11,432 nt of DNA from Flavobacteriaceae bacterium. GTDB taxonomy: Bacteria > Bacteroidota > Bacteroidia > Flavobacteriales > Flavobacteriaceae. The number at the start of each line of letters is the position of its first letter. Position 1 is the stretch's first letter. The stretch lies in the NCBI GenBank assembly GCA_002693605.1, contig NZQO01000072.1, positions 1 through 11,432 of the forward strand. The letters run 5' to 3'. This document shows, piece by piece, positions 1-6,426 of the stretch. The position numbers and the translations under genes were made by a program. The notes under the pieces are model-generated. The model had not been told where the DNA came from and ran no database searches. It was given only the letters and a program-made list of their open reading frames with translations.

Positions 1-58
1 GTCGTTGAACGGTGCGTGTCCTTACACGATTTCCAATTTAATTTTTTCAAAAATAATT

Positions 59-1033
59 CTATAGTACCATCAGGTTGCAGCCCCGCACATCGCTAGAATC
101 AAAGCGGCCGAGCACCTCAAAAGTACCATCGGGGAATACGCGGCCAAGGTCCTGGGTGGCAATGAAGGAACAAGAGTGTAGGTTTGCCAGATCAATAATG
201 TTGAGGCCACCCGTGGTGTCGTGCACCCAACTTAGGGCGTCTTCAGTGTCTCTCGTATAAACGTGCATCCACGGCGGACAACGAAAGCGTCCGTTTCCTC
301 CTGAATAGGCCTGCGAGAGCAATTCGGTCATTCCGTATTCACTGTGTATCGATGAAATCCCGAAACCCGTTTTAAGAATTTCGTGCAGCTCGCCCCTAAT
401 AAGTTCCTTGCGCTTTCCCTTCATTCCTCCGGTTTCCATAACCAATGTGTTTTTCAGCTGAAAGGAATTTTCTTCCAAGAGATCCAACAGTGCATAGGTA
501 ACCCCAATGAGTATTGTCTTTTGTCCGCGGTCTTCCAAGCGCCTTAATGTCATCGCCAGATCTTTGAGGTTGTGCAGGTAAAAGCCGCTTTCCAAATTTC
601 CACTCGCCTTTATGAGATGATCTACCATATACACAAGCGAAGAACCTTCTCGCTCAAGGTAAGAGGGCAACAACGCCAGAAATACGTACCGCTCAGGGCT
701 GCCGTAGAAGCGTTCGAAGCCTCTCGTAAAACTATCTACGTATAGGCTCACATCGGTAACGTGGTGCTTGCTAGGGGTGCTTCCCGTCGTACCACTGCTC
801 AAGAACGTGCGCTGTGCCGGAATTTCGCCTGAAACGACGTGATGCGATTTAAAGAATTCTATGGGAAGAAACGGTATATCACGAACCTTGCTGATTTCAC
901 CGACACGCGTCCCCAACAAATCGCAAAACTGTCGGTAGGGTTTACATTGTTCATATTGAAGCCGAAACACCTGTAGGGCGACCTCTTGGAACTGGGTGGG
1001 GGTGGAAATTGAAAAAATTGTGTCGCGATCCAT
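59..1033 (-). CDS. LuxE/PaaK-like acyl-protein synthetase family protein
   Basis: This 324-residue protein resembles LuxE, the bioluminescence acyl-protein synthetase that activates a fatty acid as acyl-AMP and moves it to a cysteine of its own chain. Motifs of the adenylate-forming (ANL) superfamily are visible: the phosphate-binding loop SSGTTGS at residues 79-85, YGMTE at 233-237, and a GRFD...RGCN ending at 309-320 that resembles the A8 hinge motif. The chain stops just after this hinge, so the usual mobile C-terminal domain is missing and it is shorter than LuxE (about 370 residues). Cys319, near the C terminus, could match the acylated LuxE cysteine; this is inference. No luxA, B, C or D gene is in the window, so luminescence is not implied. 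A TAATTTTG box at 1056-1063 may be its own -10-like element. The true substrate is unknown. Confidence 0.8.
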   Translation of the reverse strand: MDRDTIFSISTPTQFQEVALQVFRLQYEQCKPYRQFCDLLGTRVGEISKVRDIPFLPIEFFKSHHVVSGEIPAQRTFLSSGTTGSTPSKHHVTDVSLYVDSFTRGFERFYGSPERYVFLALLPSYLEREGSSLVYMVDHLIKASGNLESGFYLHNLKDLAMTLRRLEDRGQKTILIGVTYALLDLLEENSFQLKNTLVMETGGMKGKRKELIRGELHEILKTGFGISSIHSEYGMTELLSQAYSGGNGRFRCPPWMHVYTRDTEDALSWVHDTTGGLNIIDLANLHSCSFIATQDLGRVFPDGTFEVLGRFDSSDVRGCNLMVL

Positions 1034-1055
1034 AATGCTAGGTGCCTGGAAGGTC

Positions 1056-1063
1056 CAAAATTA
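1056..1063 (-). promoter_or_regulatory. Possible -7 box for the LuxE-like gene
   Basis: On the minus strand this reads TAATTTTG, matching the Bacteroidota -7 consensus TAnnTTTG, and it lies 22 bases upstream of the ATG at 1033. No clear TTG -33 element is found at the usual distance, so this is only a candidate. Confidence 0.3.
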
Positions 1064-1070
1064 CTGCAAA

Positions 1071-1099
1071 TAAAATGGCCCTCGAAATATCGGGGCCAT
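1071..1099 (-). terminator. Rho-independent terminator of the lamin-tail secreted protein gene
   Basis: The inverted repeat ATGGCCC (1075-1081) and GGGCCAT (1093-1099) forms a perfect 7 bp GC-rich stem. Two further CG pairs sit inside it around a single-base bulge, with an A/T-rich loop. Read on the minus strand, the stem is followed directly by TTTTA, and it lies 22 bases past the stop codon of the gene ending at 1122. It separates that gene from the LuxE-like gene further downstream on the same strand. Confidence 0.7.
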
Positions 1100-1121
1100 A
1101 ATGGAAGAATTTCCAGAAAAA

Positions 1122-1949
1122 CTATTTTACCACCAACTTCTTGGTTATTGTAGCTTTCTGTTGGGTAATGTTCAAGATGTAAACACCACTGCTAAGGGCT
1201 GAAATGTTAAGCCTTTCGCCCGCTAGTGTCGTGTTAATAAGTTGGTTGCCTAGGACATCGTACACTACCACTTTTTTTGTGCCGGCAAATTTTGACGTAA
1301 TGTTCACGTATCCGTTGGTGGCGGGGTTGGGGTAAATCGAAAATCGGCTTTGCGAACTGCTGTTGCTGTTTAGGATCGTGCATGCATTTTCGGAACGTAA
1401 CGTAGGCAGGGCCGTACAATAAGTACCGTCATTGGCCAGCTGGAGCGATTCGATCTCAGAATCCACGGCAGATTCGTTGTACTGTGTCATTTCCCCAAGG
1501 GCGGCAAGTAACTCTACGTCATCATCATCATTTGTTCCGTATACGAGCGCGTCTACTAAATTTGTGGTGGTGGGAAGCGAACCGTTGGGAAAATTGGATG
1601 CCGAATCCTGGTAAATGGCAACCGCATCGGCGCCATTCTGAATGTTGTTATTTGCCCCCAGGGCAATATCCACTCCGGGAACGGCATCTGCGCCAATAAT
1701 AAAATAGCCGCTGGCATCTGTGGTAAAACCGGTAAGGTCCACAGTGGTATAACTGGTGTTATCGGTTGCGTTTCCGTTGAAAAGCACCACGATATAGCCG
1801 TTAAGGCTAAAGTTTGGCGTTGCCGACAACAGCTCGATAAATTCTTCGGTATCTGTTGAGGTTTGGTCGGAATCCAATTCATTAATGACGATCTGACCAT
1901 AAGAAGCACTGGCTGCCAACAACGCCAGTAAAAGAGTAATAGTTTTCAT
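1122..1949 (-). CDS. Secreted lamin-tail-domain protein with T9SS type A sorting domain
   Basis: This protein is predicted to be exported by Sec and then moved across the outer membrane by the type IX secretion system. From the chosen start it has 275 residues. Residues 1-19 are a signal peptide (MKTITLLLALLAASASYGQ). A lamin-tail domain follows, beginning IVINELDSDQ at about residue 20 and running to roughly residue 150, with the typical EEFIELLS and GYFIIG segments. Residues about 203-275 are a T9SS sorting domain, starting FSIYPNPATNG and ending in GVYILNI and KKLVVK. Two in-frame ATGs lie further upstream (1952 and 1964). I chose 1949 because it gives a clean signal peptide; 1952 is equally possible, while 1964 is very close to the likely transcription start. 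Bacterial lamin-tail domains are often carried by extracellular nucleases and adhesins, but no catalytic domain is present here. The exact role is unknown. It appears to be transcribed alone. Confidence 0.88.
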   Translation of the reverse strand: MKTITLLLALLAASASYGQIVINELDSDQTSTDTEEFIELLSATPNFSLNGYIVVLFNGNATDNTSYTTVDLTGFTTDASGYFIIGADAVPGVDIALGANNNIQNGADAVAIYQDSASNFPNGSLPTTTNLVDALVYGTNDDDDVELLAALGEMTQYNESAVDSEIESLQLANDGTYCTALPTLRSENACTILNSNSSSQSRFSIYPNPATNGYVNITSKFAGTKKVVVYDVLGNQLINTTLAGERLNISALSSGVYILNITQQKATITKKLVVK

Positions 1950-1980
1950 CATACAACTAAACATGTTAAATTAGACACTA

Positions 1981-2012
1981 CAAATATATTTAATTGCGCA
2001 TTTGGTTTTCAA
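1981..2012 (-). promoter_or_regulatory. Bacteroidota-type promoter for the lamin-tail protein gene
   Basis: On the minus strand TTG (complement of 2010-2012) is followed after 21 bases by TATATTTG (complement of 1981-1988). Both elements and the spacing fit the Flavobacterium promoter consensus TTG-N17-23-TAnnTTTG. Transcription should start near 1975, giving a leader of about 25 bases before the ATG at 1949. Confidence 0.65.
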
Positions 2013-2069
2013 AAATTGCATCAAATTTTGCACTGATACCGTTAAAAAATTGTCAATTGCTCAATTACT

Positions 2070-2087
2070 CATAACGACTGTGTTATG
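2070..2087. repeat. Small inverted repeat in the divergent spacer, possible operator
   Basis: CATAAC (2070-2075) and GTTATG (2082-2087) are perfect 6 bp inverted arms around a 6-base centre. A second TTATG follows at once (2088-2092). It lies in the spacer between the divergent lamin-tail gene and the response regulator gene, about 90 bases upstream of the regulator's ATG. An operator role is inference; short A/T-rich repeats can arise by chance. Confidence 0.3.
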
Positions 2088-2140
2088 TTATGCAAACGTT
2101 AACAATTGCCGTGCCAAATATGGCCCTAGCGAATTAGTGG

Positions 2141-2148
2141 TATATTTA
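2141..2148 (+). promoter_or_regulatory. Possible -7 box for the response regulator gene
   Basis: TATATTTA matches seven of the eight positions counted in TAnnTTTG and lies 26 bases before the ATG at 2175. No TTG is found 17-23 bases upstream; the nearest is at 2106-2108, which is too far, so the promoter may need an activator or may lie elsewhere. Confidence 0.3.
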
Positions 2149-2174
2149 ACTTCTTAAAATTATTTAGAACGATA

Positions 2175-2858
2175 ATGAAGAAAAAGAACACGACAATTCT
2201 TTTGGTAGATGATGAACCCGATATCCTAGAGATCATTGGGTATAACCTCTCGACGGAGGGTTATCAGGTAATTACCGCCGAAAACGGCGTAGAGGCTGTA
2301 AAAAAAGCAAAAAAAGTGCGCCCACACCTTATTATACTCGATGTGATGATGCCCGAAATGGATGGCATCGAAGCCTGTGAGAAAATACGGGCCATCCCAG
2401 AACTTTCTGAAACCGTAATTACGTTCTTGACCGCACGGGGCGAAGATTATTCACAAGTAGCCGGGTTCGAGGCGGGCGCCGACGACTACATAACTAAACC
2501 CATCAAGCCCAAGCTTCTGCTAAGCAAGGTAAAGGCCCTTTTACGTCGATTTAAGGAGAAAGACGAAGCTTCGGAAAAAATGAAGATTGGAAATCTCGTC
2601 ATAAACCGGGAAGAATATAAAATCAAGCTAGGAAACGAGGAGATGGTACTGCCGCGCAAGGAGTTCGAACTATTGGCATTGCTGGCCTCCAAGCCAGGCA
2701 AGGTGTTTAAGCGCGAAGAAATTCTAGACAATGTGTGGGGTAACGAAGTTATCGTGGGTGGCCGCACCATCGATGTGCACATTCGAAAACTGCGCGAGAA
2801 AATAGGCGATGAAAAATTCAAGACCGTTAAGGGCGTGGGGTACAAGTTTGTCCTTTGA
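2175..2858 (+). CDS. OmpR/PhoB-family response regulator
   Basis: This 227-residue DNA-binding response regulator has the usual length and layout of the OmpR/PhoB family. The receiver domain (about residues 5-120) carries the acidic pair in VDDE (Asp12, Asp13), the phosphorylated aspartate in LDVMMP (Asp56), the switch threonine in FLTARG (Thr86) and the conserved lysine in TKPI (Lys108). The C-terminal winged helix (about 137-227) contains RKEFELLALL, the recognition-helix segment GGRTIDVHIRKLREKI and GVGYKF. The histidine kinase gene starts 65 bp downstream on the same strand, so the two are probably co-transcribed and form one phosphorelay. Related Bacteroidota proteins are often called PhoP or PhoB, but nothing here shows a link to phosphate, so no symbol is given. 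Confidence 0.95.
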   Translation: MKKKNTTILLVDDEPDILEIIGYNLSTEGYQVITAENGVEAVKKAKKVRPHLIILDVMMPEMDGIEACEKIRAIPELSETVITFLTARGEDYSQVAGFEAGADDYITKPIKPKLLLSKVKALLRRFKEKDEASEKMKIGNLVINREEYKIKLGNEEMVLPRKEFELLALLASKPGKVFKREEILDNVWGNEVIVGGRTIDVHIRKLREKIGDEKFKTVKGVGYKFVL

Positions 2859-2923
2859 AAAGGACGGCCCCTTGAGCAATATTCTACCCTGGTAAGTCTA
2901 TAATAATAACTACTCAGAATATT

Positions 2924-3967
2924 TTGGCGAGAAACTTTAAGAAAACATACAAATTTGCGGCTTTCACGGCGGGGTATATTTCAGTGTTCCTGTCGGGTTT
3001 CCTCACGCTGTTCCTGTATTGGGGTGTGGGCGAGTACTATTGGTTTGGCTTTCTTTTCTTTCTGGTTTGCTATGTCTTTGCGTTCGTGACTATACAGTAT
3101 CGTGTGGAAAAATTCATCTATAAGCGGGTTCAGAAAATATACCACAACGTAAGGTTGTTGGATGCCTCTACCTTCGACAGGCAACAAATTACCACCGATA
3201 TGGCCAGTCTAACCAAGGAGGTAGAGCGCTTTGCGCAGAACAAGAAAATGGAGATAGAGACCTTGACAATTAGGGAAAACTATAGGAAGGAATTTATGGG
3301 AAACGTCTCCCATGAGTTGAAGACCCCGCTTTTTACCGTTCAAGGCTATATCTTGACCTTGCTGGACGGGGCCTATAAGGACAAGTCCGTGCGCAAAAAG
3401 TACCTACAGCGAGCGAGCAAGGGAGTAGAACGGCTAATCTATATCGTGAAAGATTTAGACATGATAACAAAATTAGAAATTGGCGACCTCAACCTGAACA
3501 AGGAACGTTTCAATATACTAGACCTTGTGCGTAACGTCTTCGACTTGCTGGAAATGAAGGCCGAGAAAAAGGGAATAACCCTTACATTCGATAAGAAATA
3601 TAGTCAGCCTATTTATGTCTTCGCAGATCGCGAGCGCATCCAGCAGGTACTTAGCAACCTGGTTGTAAATTCCATTAAGTACGGCGAGAAAAATGGCACC
3701 ACCGAAATAAGTATTGAGGACCTTATAAAGAACAAGATTATTCTTCGCGTGACCGATAACGGTGAGGGAATCGAAAAAACACACATTCCCAGGTTATTTG
3801 AACGCTTTTACCGTGTTGATAAGAGCGGCTCGAGGAAAGAGGGAGGCAGTGGGCTCGGTCTGGCCATTGTGAAACATATTTTAGAGGCCCATAACGAGAA
3901 AATTTACGTGGAAAGCCAATACGGGATTGGCTCAGAGTTTTCCTTCACGCTCGAAAAGGCGAAATAA
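2924..3967 (+). CDS. PhoR-like sensor histidine kinase
   Basis: This 347-residue membrane kinase should phosphorylate the regulator encoded just upstream. Two membrane segments lie at about residues 10-31 and 40-57. The loop between them is only about eight residues, so there is no extracytoplasmic sensor domain. The H box GNVSHELKTPL places the phosphorylated histidine at His130. The ATP-binding domain shows the N box (QVLSNLVVNSIKYG, from 241), the G1 box DNGEGI (278-283), the F box LFERFYR (291-297) and the G2 box GGSGLGLAI (307-315). The start is a TTG at 2924: no ATG lies between the upstream stop and the transmembrane region in this frame, and the residues from TTG onward (RNFKKTYKFA) look like a normal kinase N terminus. 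The last 36 bases overlap the opposing glycosyltransferase gene. Confidence 0.93.
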   Translation: MARNFKKTYKFAAFTAGYISVFLSGFLTLFLYWGVGEYYWFGFLFFLVCYVFAFVTIQYRVEKFIYKRVQKIYHNVRLLDASTFDRQQITTDMASLTKEVERFAQNKKMEIETLTIRENYRKEFMGNVSHELKTPLFTVQGYILTLLDGAYKDKSVRKKYLQRASKGVERLIYIVKDLDMITKLEIGDLNLNKERFNILDLVRNVFDLLEMKAEKKGITLTFDKKYSQPIYVFADRERIQQVLSNLVVNSIKYGEKNGTTEISIEDLIKNKIILRVTDNGEGIEKTHIPRLFERFYRVDKSGSRKEGGSGLGLAIVKHILEAHNEKIYVESQYGIGSEFSFTLEKAK

Positions 3968-5002
3968 TTCGGTATAGTCTAGCGTGAATGCAAACGATTT
4001 CAATCCCTTGTATAGCGGAATTTTATCGAGTTGTGCTTCCGAAAAGGTGTCCTGCCGGCAATGGGGTACGAGCCCCAGTCGGTCTAACCTTCTCGCCAGG
4101 TATTGCTGCTCGTCCTGCCCCGGTGTAGGGACGAAAAACGCCTTCTTCCCCGTCGCGGCCAAATCCATAATCGTAGTGTATCCCGAACGGGAGACAACCA
4201 CTTCACTTTGGTTGATTGCGGTTTCGAGCGCCTCACTTTTCAGAAAATTTACAATTTCCACGGCGCCCTTTACGCTCCGTAGTTCCTTGGGTGCAATTAC
4301 GCCCTGTACCAATAAAATTTTCTTTGGGGAATTCTGGAAGGCTTCCAGGCATTTTTTTTCAAAGAGCGAGCGCTGCGGCTCAGGCCCGGAGAGCAGGCAC
4401 AGTACATCATAAATTTGGGGAATTTCCTTTTTCCGAAAACGGCTTATAGGCCCGAGGTAGGTGATGGGCAACGTGGTTTTCGAAAGGTGCCCCAGCCGTC
4501 CTGAAAGATTTATGGCGCCTTCTACATCGGGTACCCAGCACGTGTCGAATTTCCGAATAATTCGTCGATGGATCGAACTTGTGAGTGGCGAGGTTGCACC
4601 CGAACGTACGTTGAGCTGATGCGTAATAAACACCGATGGCACTTCGGGATGGCGTATGCCAAAGCGATTGTCGCTAATGATGCCGTCCAAATCGTTTTCT
4701 TCTATATATTCTGAAATTATCCTCTTTTCGGCCTGGATGGTCCGTAAGATGTCGGGTAGATGCAGGAATAATTTCAATTTCAGCCAAAATCCTGTTTTCG
4801 AGTACCGAATATTGTATGCCGGGAGCTCGATATAATTTAGATGTGGGAATTCCTTCCGAAGCAAGGTAAGTGCAGCCCCGTCTGAGCCCAACAGCACGTT
4901 CCATCCGTGGGCCTCCAACGCCCTGATTATGGGAATGCAGCGCGTGGCGTGCCCAAGTCCCCAATGTATGGGGGCGACCATGATTGTTTTGCGTGCGGCC
5001 AT
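3932..5002 (-). CDS. MurG-like GT-B family glycosyltransferase
   Basis: This 356-residue protein resembles the GT-B-fold glycosyltransferases related to MurG and to the archaeal MJ1255 family. The N-terminal domain opens with VAPIHWGLGHATRCIPII, the glycine-rich loop that contacts the acceptor side. The C-terminal half has LLSGPEPQRSLFE, VVVSRSGYTTIMDL and FVPTPGQDEQQYLARRL, matching the nucleotide-sugar-binding half and the GGQ/QxEQ-like region of family 28. The open frame runs upstream to 5479, but that part is the antisense of trmB. The start at 5002 (MAARKTIMVAP) gives an N terminus of the expected length; 5020 and 4981 are alternatives. Sugar donor and acceptor are not known. It is not MurG of a cell-wall cluster, since no mur genes are nearby. 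Its 3' end overlaps the histidine kinase by 36 bp, tail to tail. Confidence 0.85.
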   Translation of the reverse strand: MAARKTIMVAPIHWGLGHATRCIPIIRALEAHGWNVLLGSDGAALTLLRKEFPHLNYIELPAYNIRYSKTGFWLKLKLFLHLPDILRTIQAEKRIISEYIEENDLDGIISDNRFGIRHPEVPSVFITHQLNVRSGATSPLTSSIHRRIIRKFDTCWVPDVEGAINLSGRLGHLSKTTLPITYLGPISRFRKKEIPQIYDVLCLLSGPEPQRSLFEKKCLEAFQNSPKKILLVQGVIAPKELRSVKGAVEIVNFLKSEALETAINQSEVVVSRSGYTTIMDLAATGKKAFFVPTPGQDEQQYLARRLDRLGLVPHCRQDTFSEAQLDKIPLYKGLKSFAFTLDYTELFRLFEREGKL

Positions 5003-5007
5003 AAAAA

Positions 5008-5015
5008 CAAAGGTA
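5008..5015 (-). promoter_or_regulatory. Possible -7 box for the glycosyltransferase gene
   Basis: On the minus strand this reads TACCTTTG, a full match to TAnnTTTG, but no TTG lies at the right distance upstream. It is so close to the ATG at 5002 that the transcript would have almost no leader, or translation would start at the in-frame ATG at 4981. Confidence 0.3.
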
Positions 5016-5042
5016 CGCATAAAACAACCCGCTATATTTTGG

Positions 5043-5050
5043 TACTTTTG
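5043..5050 (+). promoter_or_regulatory. Possible -7 box for trmB
   Basis: TACTTTTG fully matches TAnnTTTG and ends 25 bases before the GTG start at 5076. No TTG -33 element is seen at the usual spacing. Together with the box at 5008-5015 it makes the 73 bp spacer a compact divergent promoter region. Confidence 0.35.
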
Positions 5051-5075
5051 CCCGAACGCTAAAATAGTAAAGTAC

Positions 5076-5750
5076 GTGGGAAGTAAAAATAAACTGAAGC
5101 GATTTCGGGAAAACGAAACCTTTGAGAACGTGCTGCAGCCATCGAGGGCCGAATTGCTCTCTAACGGGTTTGCACTTAAGGGAAAATGGAGGCAAGAGTT
5201 TTTCAAGAACGACAACCCGATCGTGTTGGAGCTGGGCTGCGGAAAGGGAGAGTACTCCGTGAACCTGGCGCGTACATATCCCGGTAAAAATTTTATCGGA
5301 ATTGATATCAAAGGAGCCCGTTTTTGGCGCGGTGCCAAGACAGCACTGGAGGAAGGTCTAACTAACGTTGGCTTTCTCCGCATCCAGATTGAACTGATAG
5401 CCCAGTGCTTTGCGGCCAATGAAGTCGATGAAATTTGGATAACCTTTCCCGACCCGCAGATAAAATATAAGCGCACCAAGCACCGACTTACGAATGAGAA
5501 TTTTTTAAATACCTATCGGAAGATTCTTTCACCCGACGGAATCGTGCACCTAAAGACCGATAGCGAGTTTATGCATGGCTACACCTTGGGTCTCCTGCAC
5601 GGTCTGGAACAGAAGATAGAATACGCGCACCACGACGTATATGGAAACGACCACTCCCCCACAGAGGTGACCTCCATACAAACCTTCTATGAAAAACAAT
5701 ACCTGGAAGTGGGCAAGAAAATAACCTATATCCGTTTTCGGCTCATATAG
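5076..5750 (+). CDS. trmB: tRNA (guanine-N7)-methyltransferase TrmB
   Basis: TrmB uses S-adenosylmethionine to methylate N7 of guanine 46 in the variable loop of many tRNAs. The 224-residue protein has the family's order of motifs: the cofactor loop LELGCGKGEY (51-60), the acidic residue in GIDIKG (Asp77), the catalytic-site segment FPDPQIKYKRTKHR (124-137), TDS at 161-163 and the C-terminal TFYE segment near 203. The open frame extends upstream to an ATG at 4929, but that part reads antisense through the glycosyltransferase gene. Homologues begin MGSKNKLKRF, which matches GTG at 5076 exactly, so GTG is the start. Downstream, lysE and the alkyltransferase-like gene follow on the same strand and may share its transcript. 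Confidence 0.95.
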   Translation: MGSKNKLKRFRENETFENVLQPSRAELLSNGFALKGKWRQEFFKNDNPIVLELGCGKGEYSVNLARTYPGKNFIGIDIKGARFWRGAKTALEEGLTNVGFLRIQIELIAQCFAANEVDEIWITFPDPQIKYKRTKHRLTNENFLNTYRKILSPDGIVHLKTDSEFMHGYTLGLLHGLEQKIEYAHHDVYGNDHSPTEVTSIQTFYEKQYLEVGKKITYIRFRLI

Positions 5751-5787
5751 GTAAATATTCGTTATATTGAAACCCTAACCAAGCGCA

Positions 5788-6426
5788 ATGGCGGTCCTTT
5801 CAAATTTCCTAATTGGTTTTCTAGCAGCTATTATTGGGGTAATTCCGCCAGGATTGCTAAATATGTACGCCGCGAAGATTAGTATGAAGGAAGGTCGAAA
5901 AAAGGCCTTGGTCTTTTCGGCGGGGGTATGTACCACCGTGCTTCTGCAGACCTTTATCGCCCTTATCTTTGCGAGATACCTGGACCAACATCCTGAGTAT
6001 GTAGATATGCTTCAGAAAGTAGCCTTAGGCATCTTTATCGCAATCACCGTCTATTTTTTCTTTATTGCGAAAGATACGCGAAGGCCCGTTCCGCGTGGCG
6101 TGAACTATAGCAAGACGGGGCGTTACTTCTCTGGTATGTTGTTGGCACTGCTAAATTTGTTGCCGTTGCCGTATTGGGTGTACATCAGTATAACCTTTGC
6201 GGGTTTCGGTTGGTTTTCGTTCAGCCAGCCTGGGCTATGGGCGGCTACATTAGCCTCTGGCATCGGTACCTTTGTGATGCTGTGGGTATACGTGCAGTTT
6301 TTCAAGAGGAAGGAAGACCGAAAAAAGCTCAACCTAAATATGAACTTCATTATTGGCGGTATCACTGCCGCTATTTCGGTTATTACGCTCATCAAGATTC
6401 TTCAAGGAATGGGCTATGGATTCTGA
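5788..6426 (+). CDS. LysE-family transporter
   Basis: This 212-residue inner-membrane protein has the size and pattern of the LysE (lysine/RhtB) amino-acid exporter superfamily. Six hydrophobic segments can be placed at about residues 4-24, 39-62, 72-93, 113-139, 147-171 and 186-204. The first contains GVIPPGLLNM, which resembles the conserved proline-glycine motif after the first helix of LysE proteins. Positively charged loops (KISMKEGRKKA, FFKRKEDRKK) separate the helices. The substrate cannot be told from the sequence. It lies 37 bp after trmB, and its last 11 bases overlap the start of the alkyltransferase-like gene in another frame, which suggests coupled translation. Confidence 0.85.
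   Translation: MAVLSNFLIGFLAAIIGVIPPGLLNMYAAKISMKEGRKKALVFSAGVCTTVLLQTFIALIFARYLDQHPEYVDMLQKVALGIFIAITVYFFFIAKDTRRPVPRGVNYSKTGRYFSGMLLALLNLLPLPYWVYISITFAGFGWFSFSQPGLWAATLASGIGTFVMLWVYVQFFKRKEDRKKLNLNMNFIIGGITAAISVITLIKILQGMGYGF

Noticed and set aside
1..58. Small hairpin CGTGT-N4-ACACG (15-28) and an A/T-only repeat (41-54) beyond the LuxE-like gene
   Set aside because: The first stem is only 5 bp and is not followed by a T run on the minus strand; the second has no GC pairs. Neither makes a convincing terminator, and no gene is visible in these 58 bases.
1234..1909. Several 60-120 codon open frames on both strands inside the lamin-tail gene
   Set aside because: They are shadows in other frames, with no start context and no recognisable domain.
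2300..2315. Two A7 runs in the response regulator gene, each in the phase A-AAA-AAA of a slippery site
   Set aside because: A -1 shift here would reach a stop at 2378 and give a useless fragment. The protein is normal length in the main frame, and lysine-rich codon runs are common in A-rich genomes.
4929..5075. Upstream extension of the trmB reading frame to ATG 4929
   Set aside because: It runs antisense through the start of the glycosyltransferase gene. TrmB homologues begin at GSKNKLKRF, which matches the GTG at 5076.
5003..5479. Upstream extension of the glycosyltransferase reading frame on the minus strand
   Set aside because: It lies antisense to the well-conserved trmB, and its residues look like no protein family. 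The true N terminus begins near 5002.
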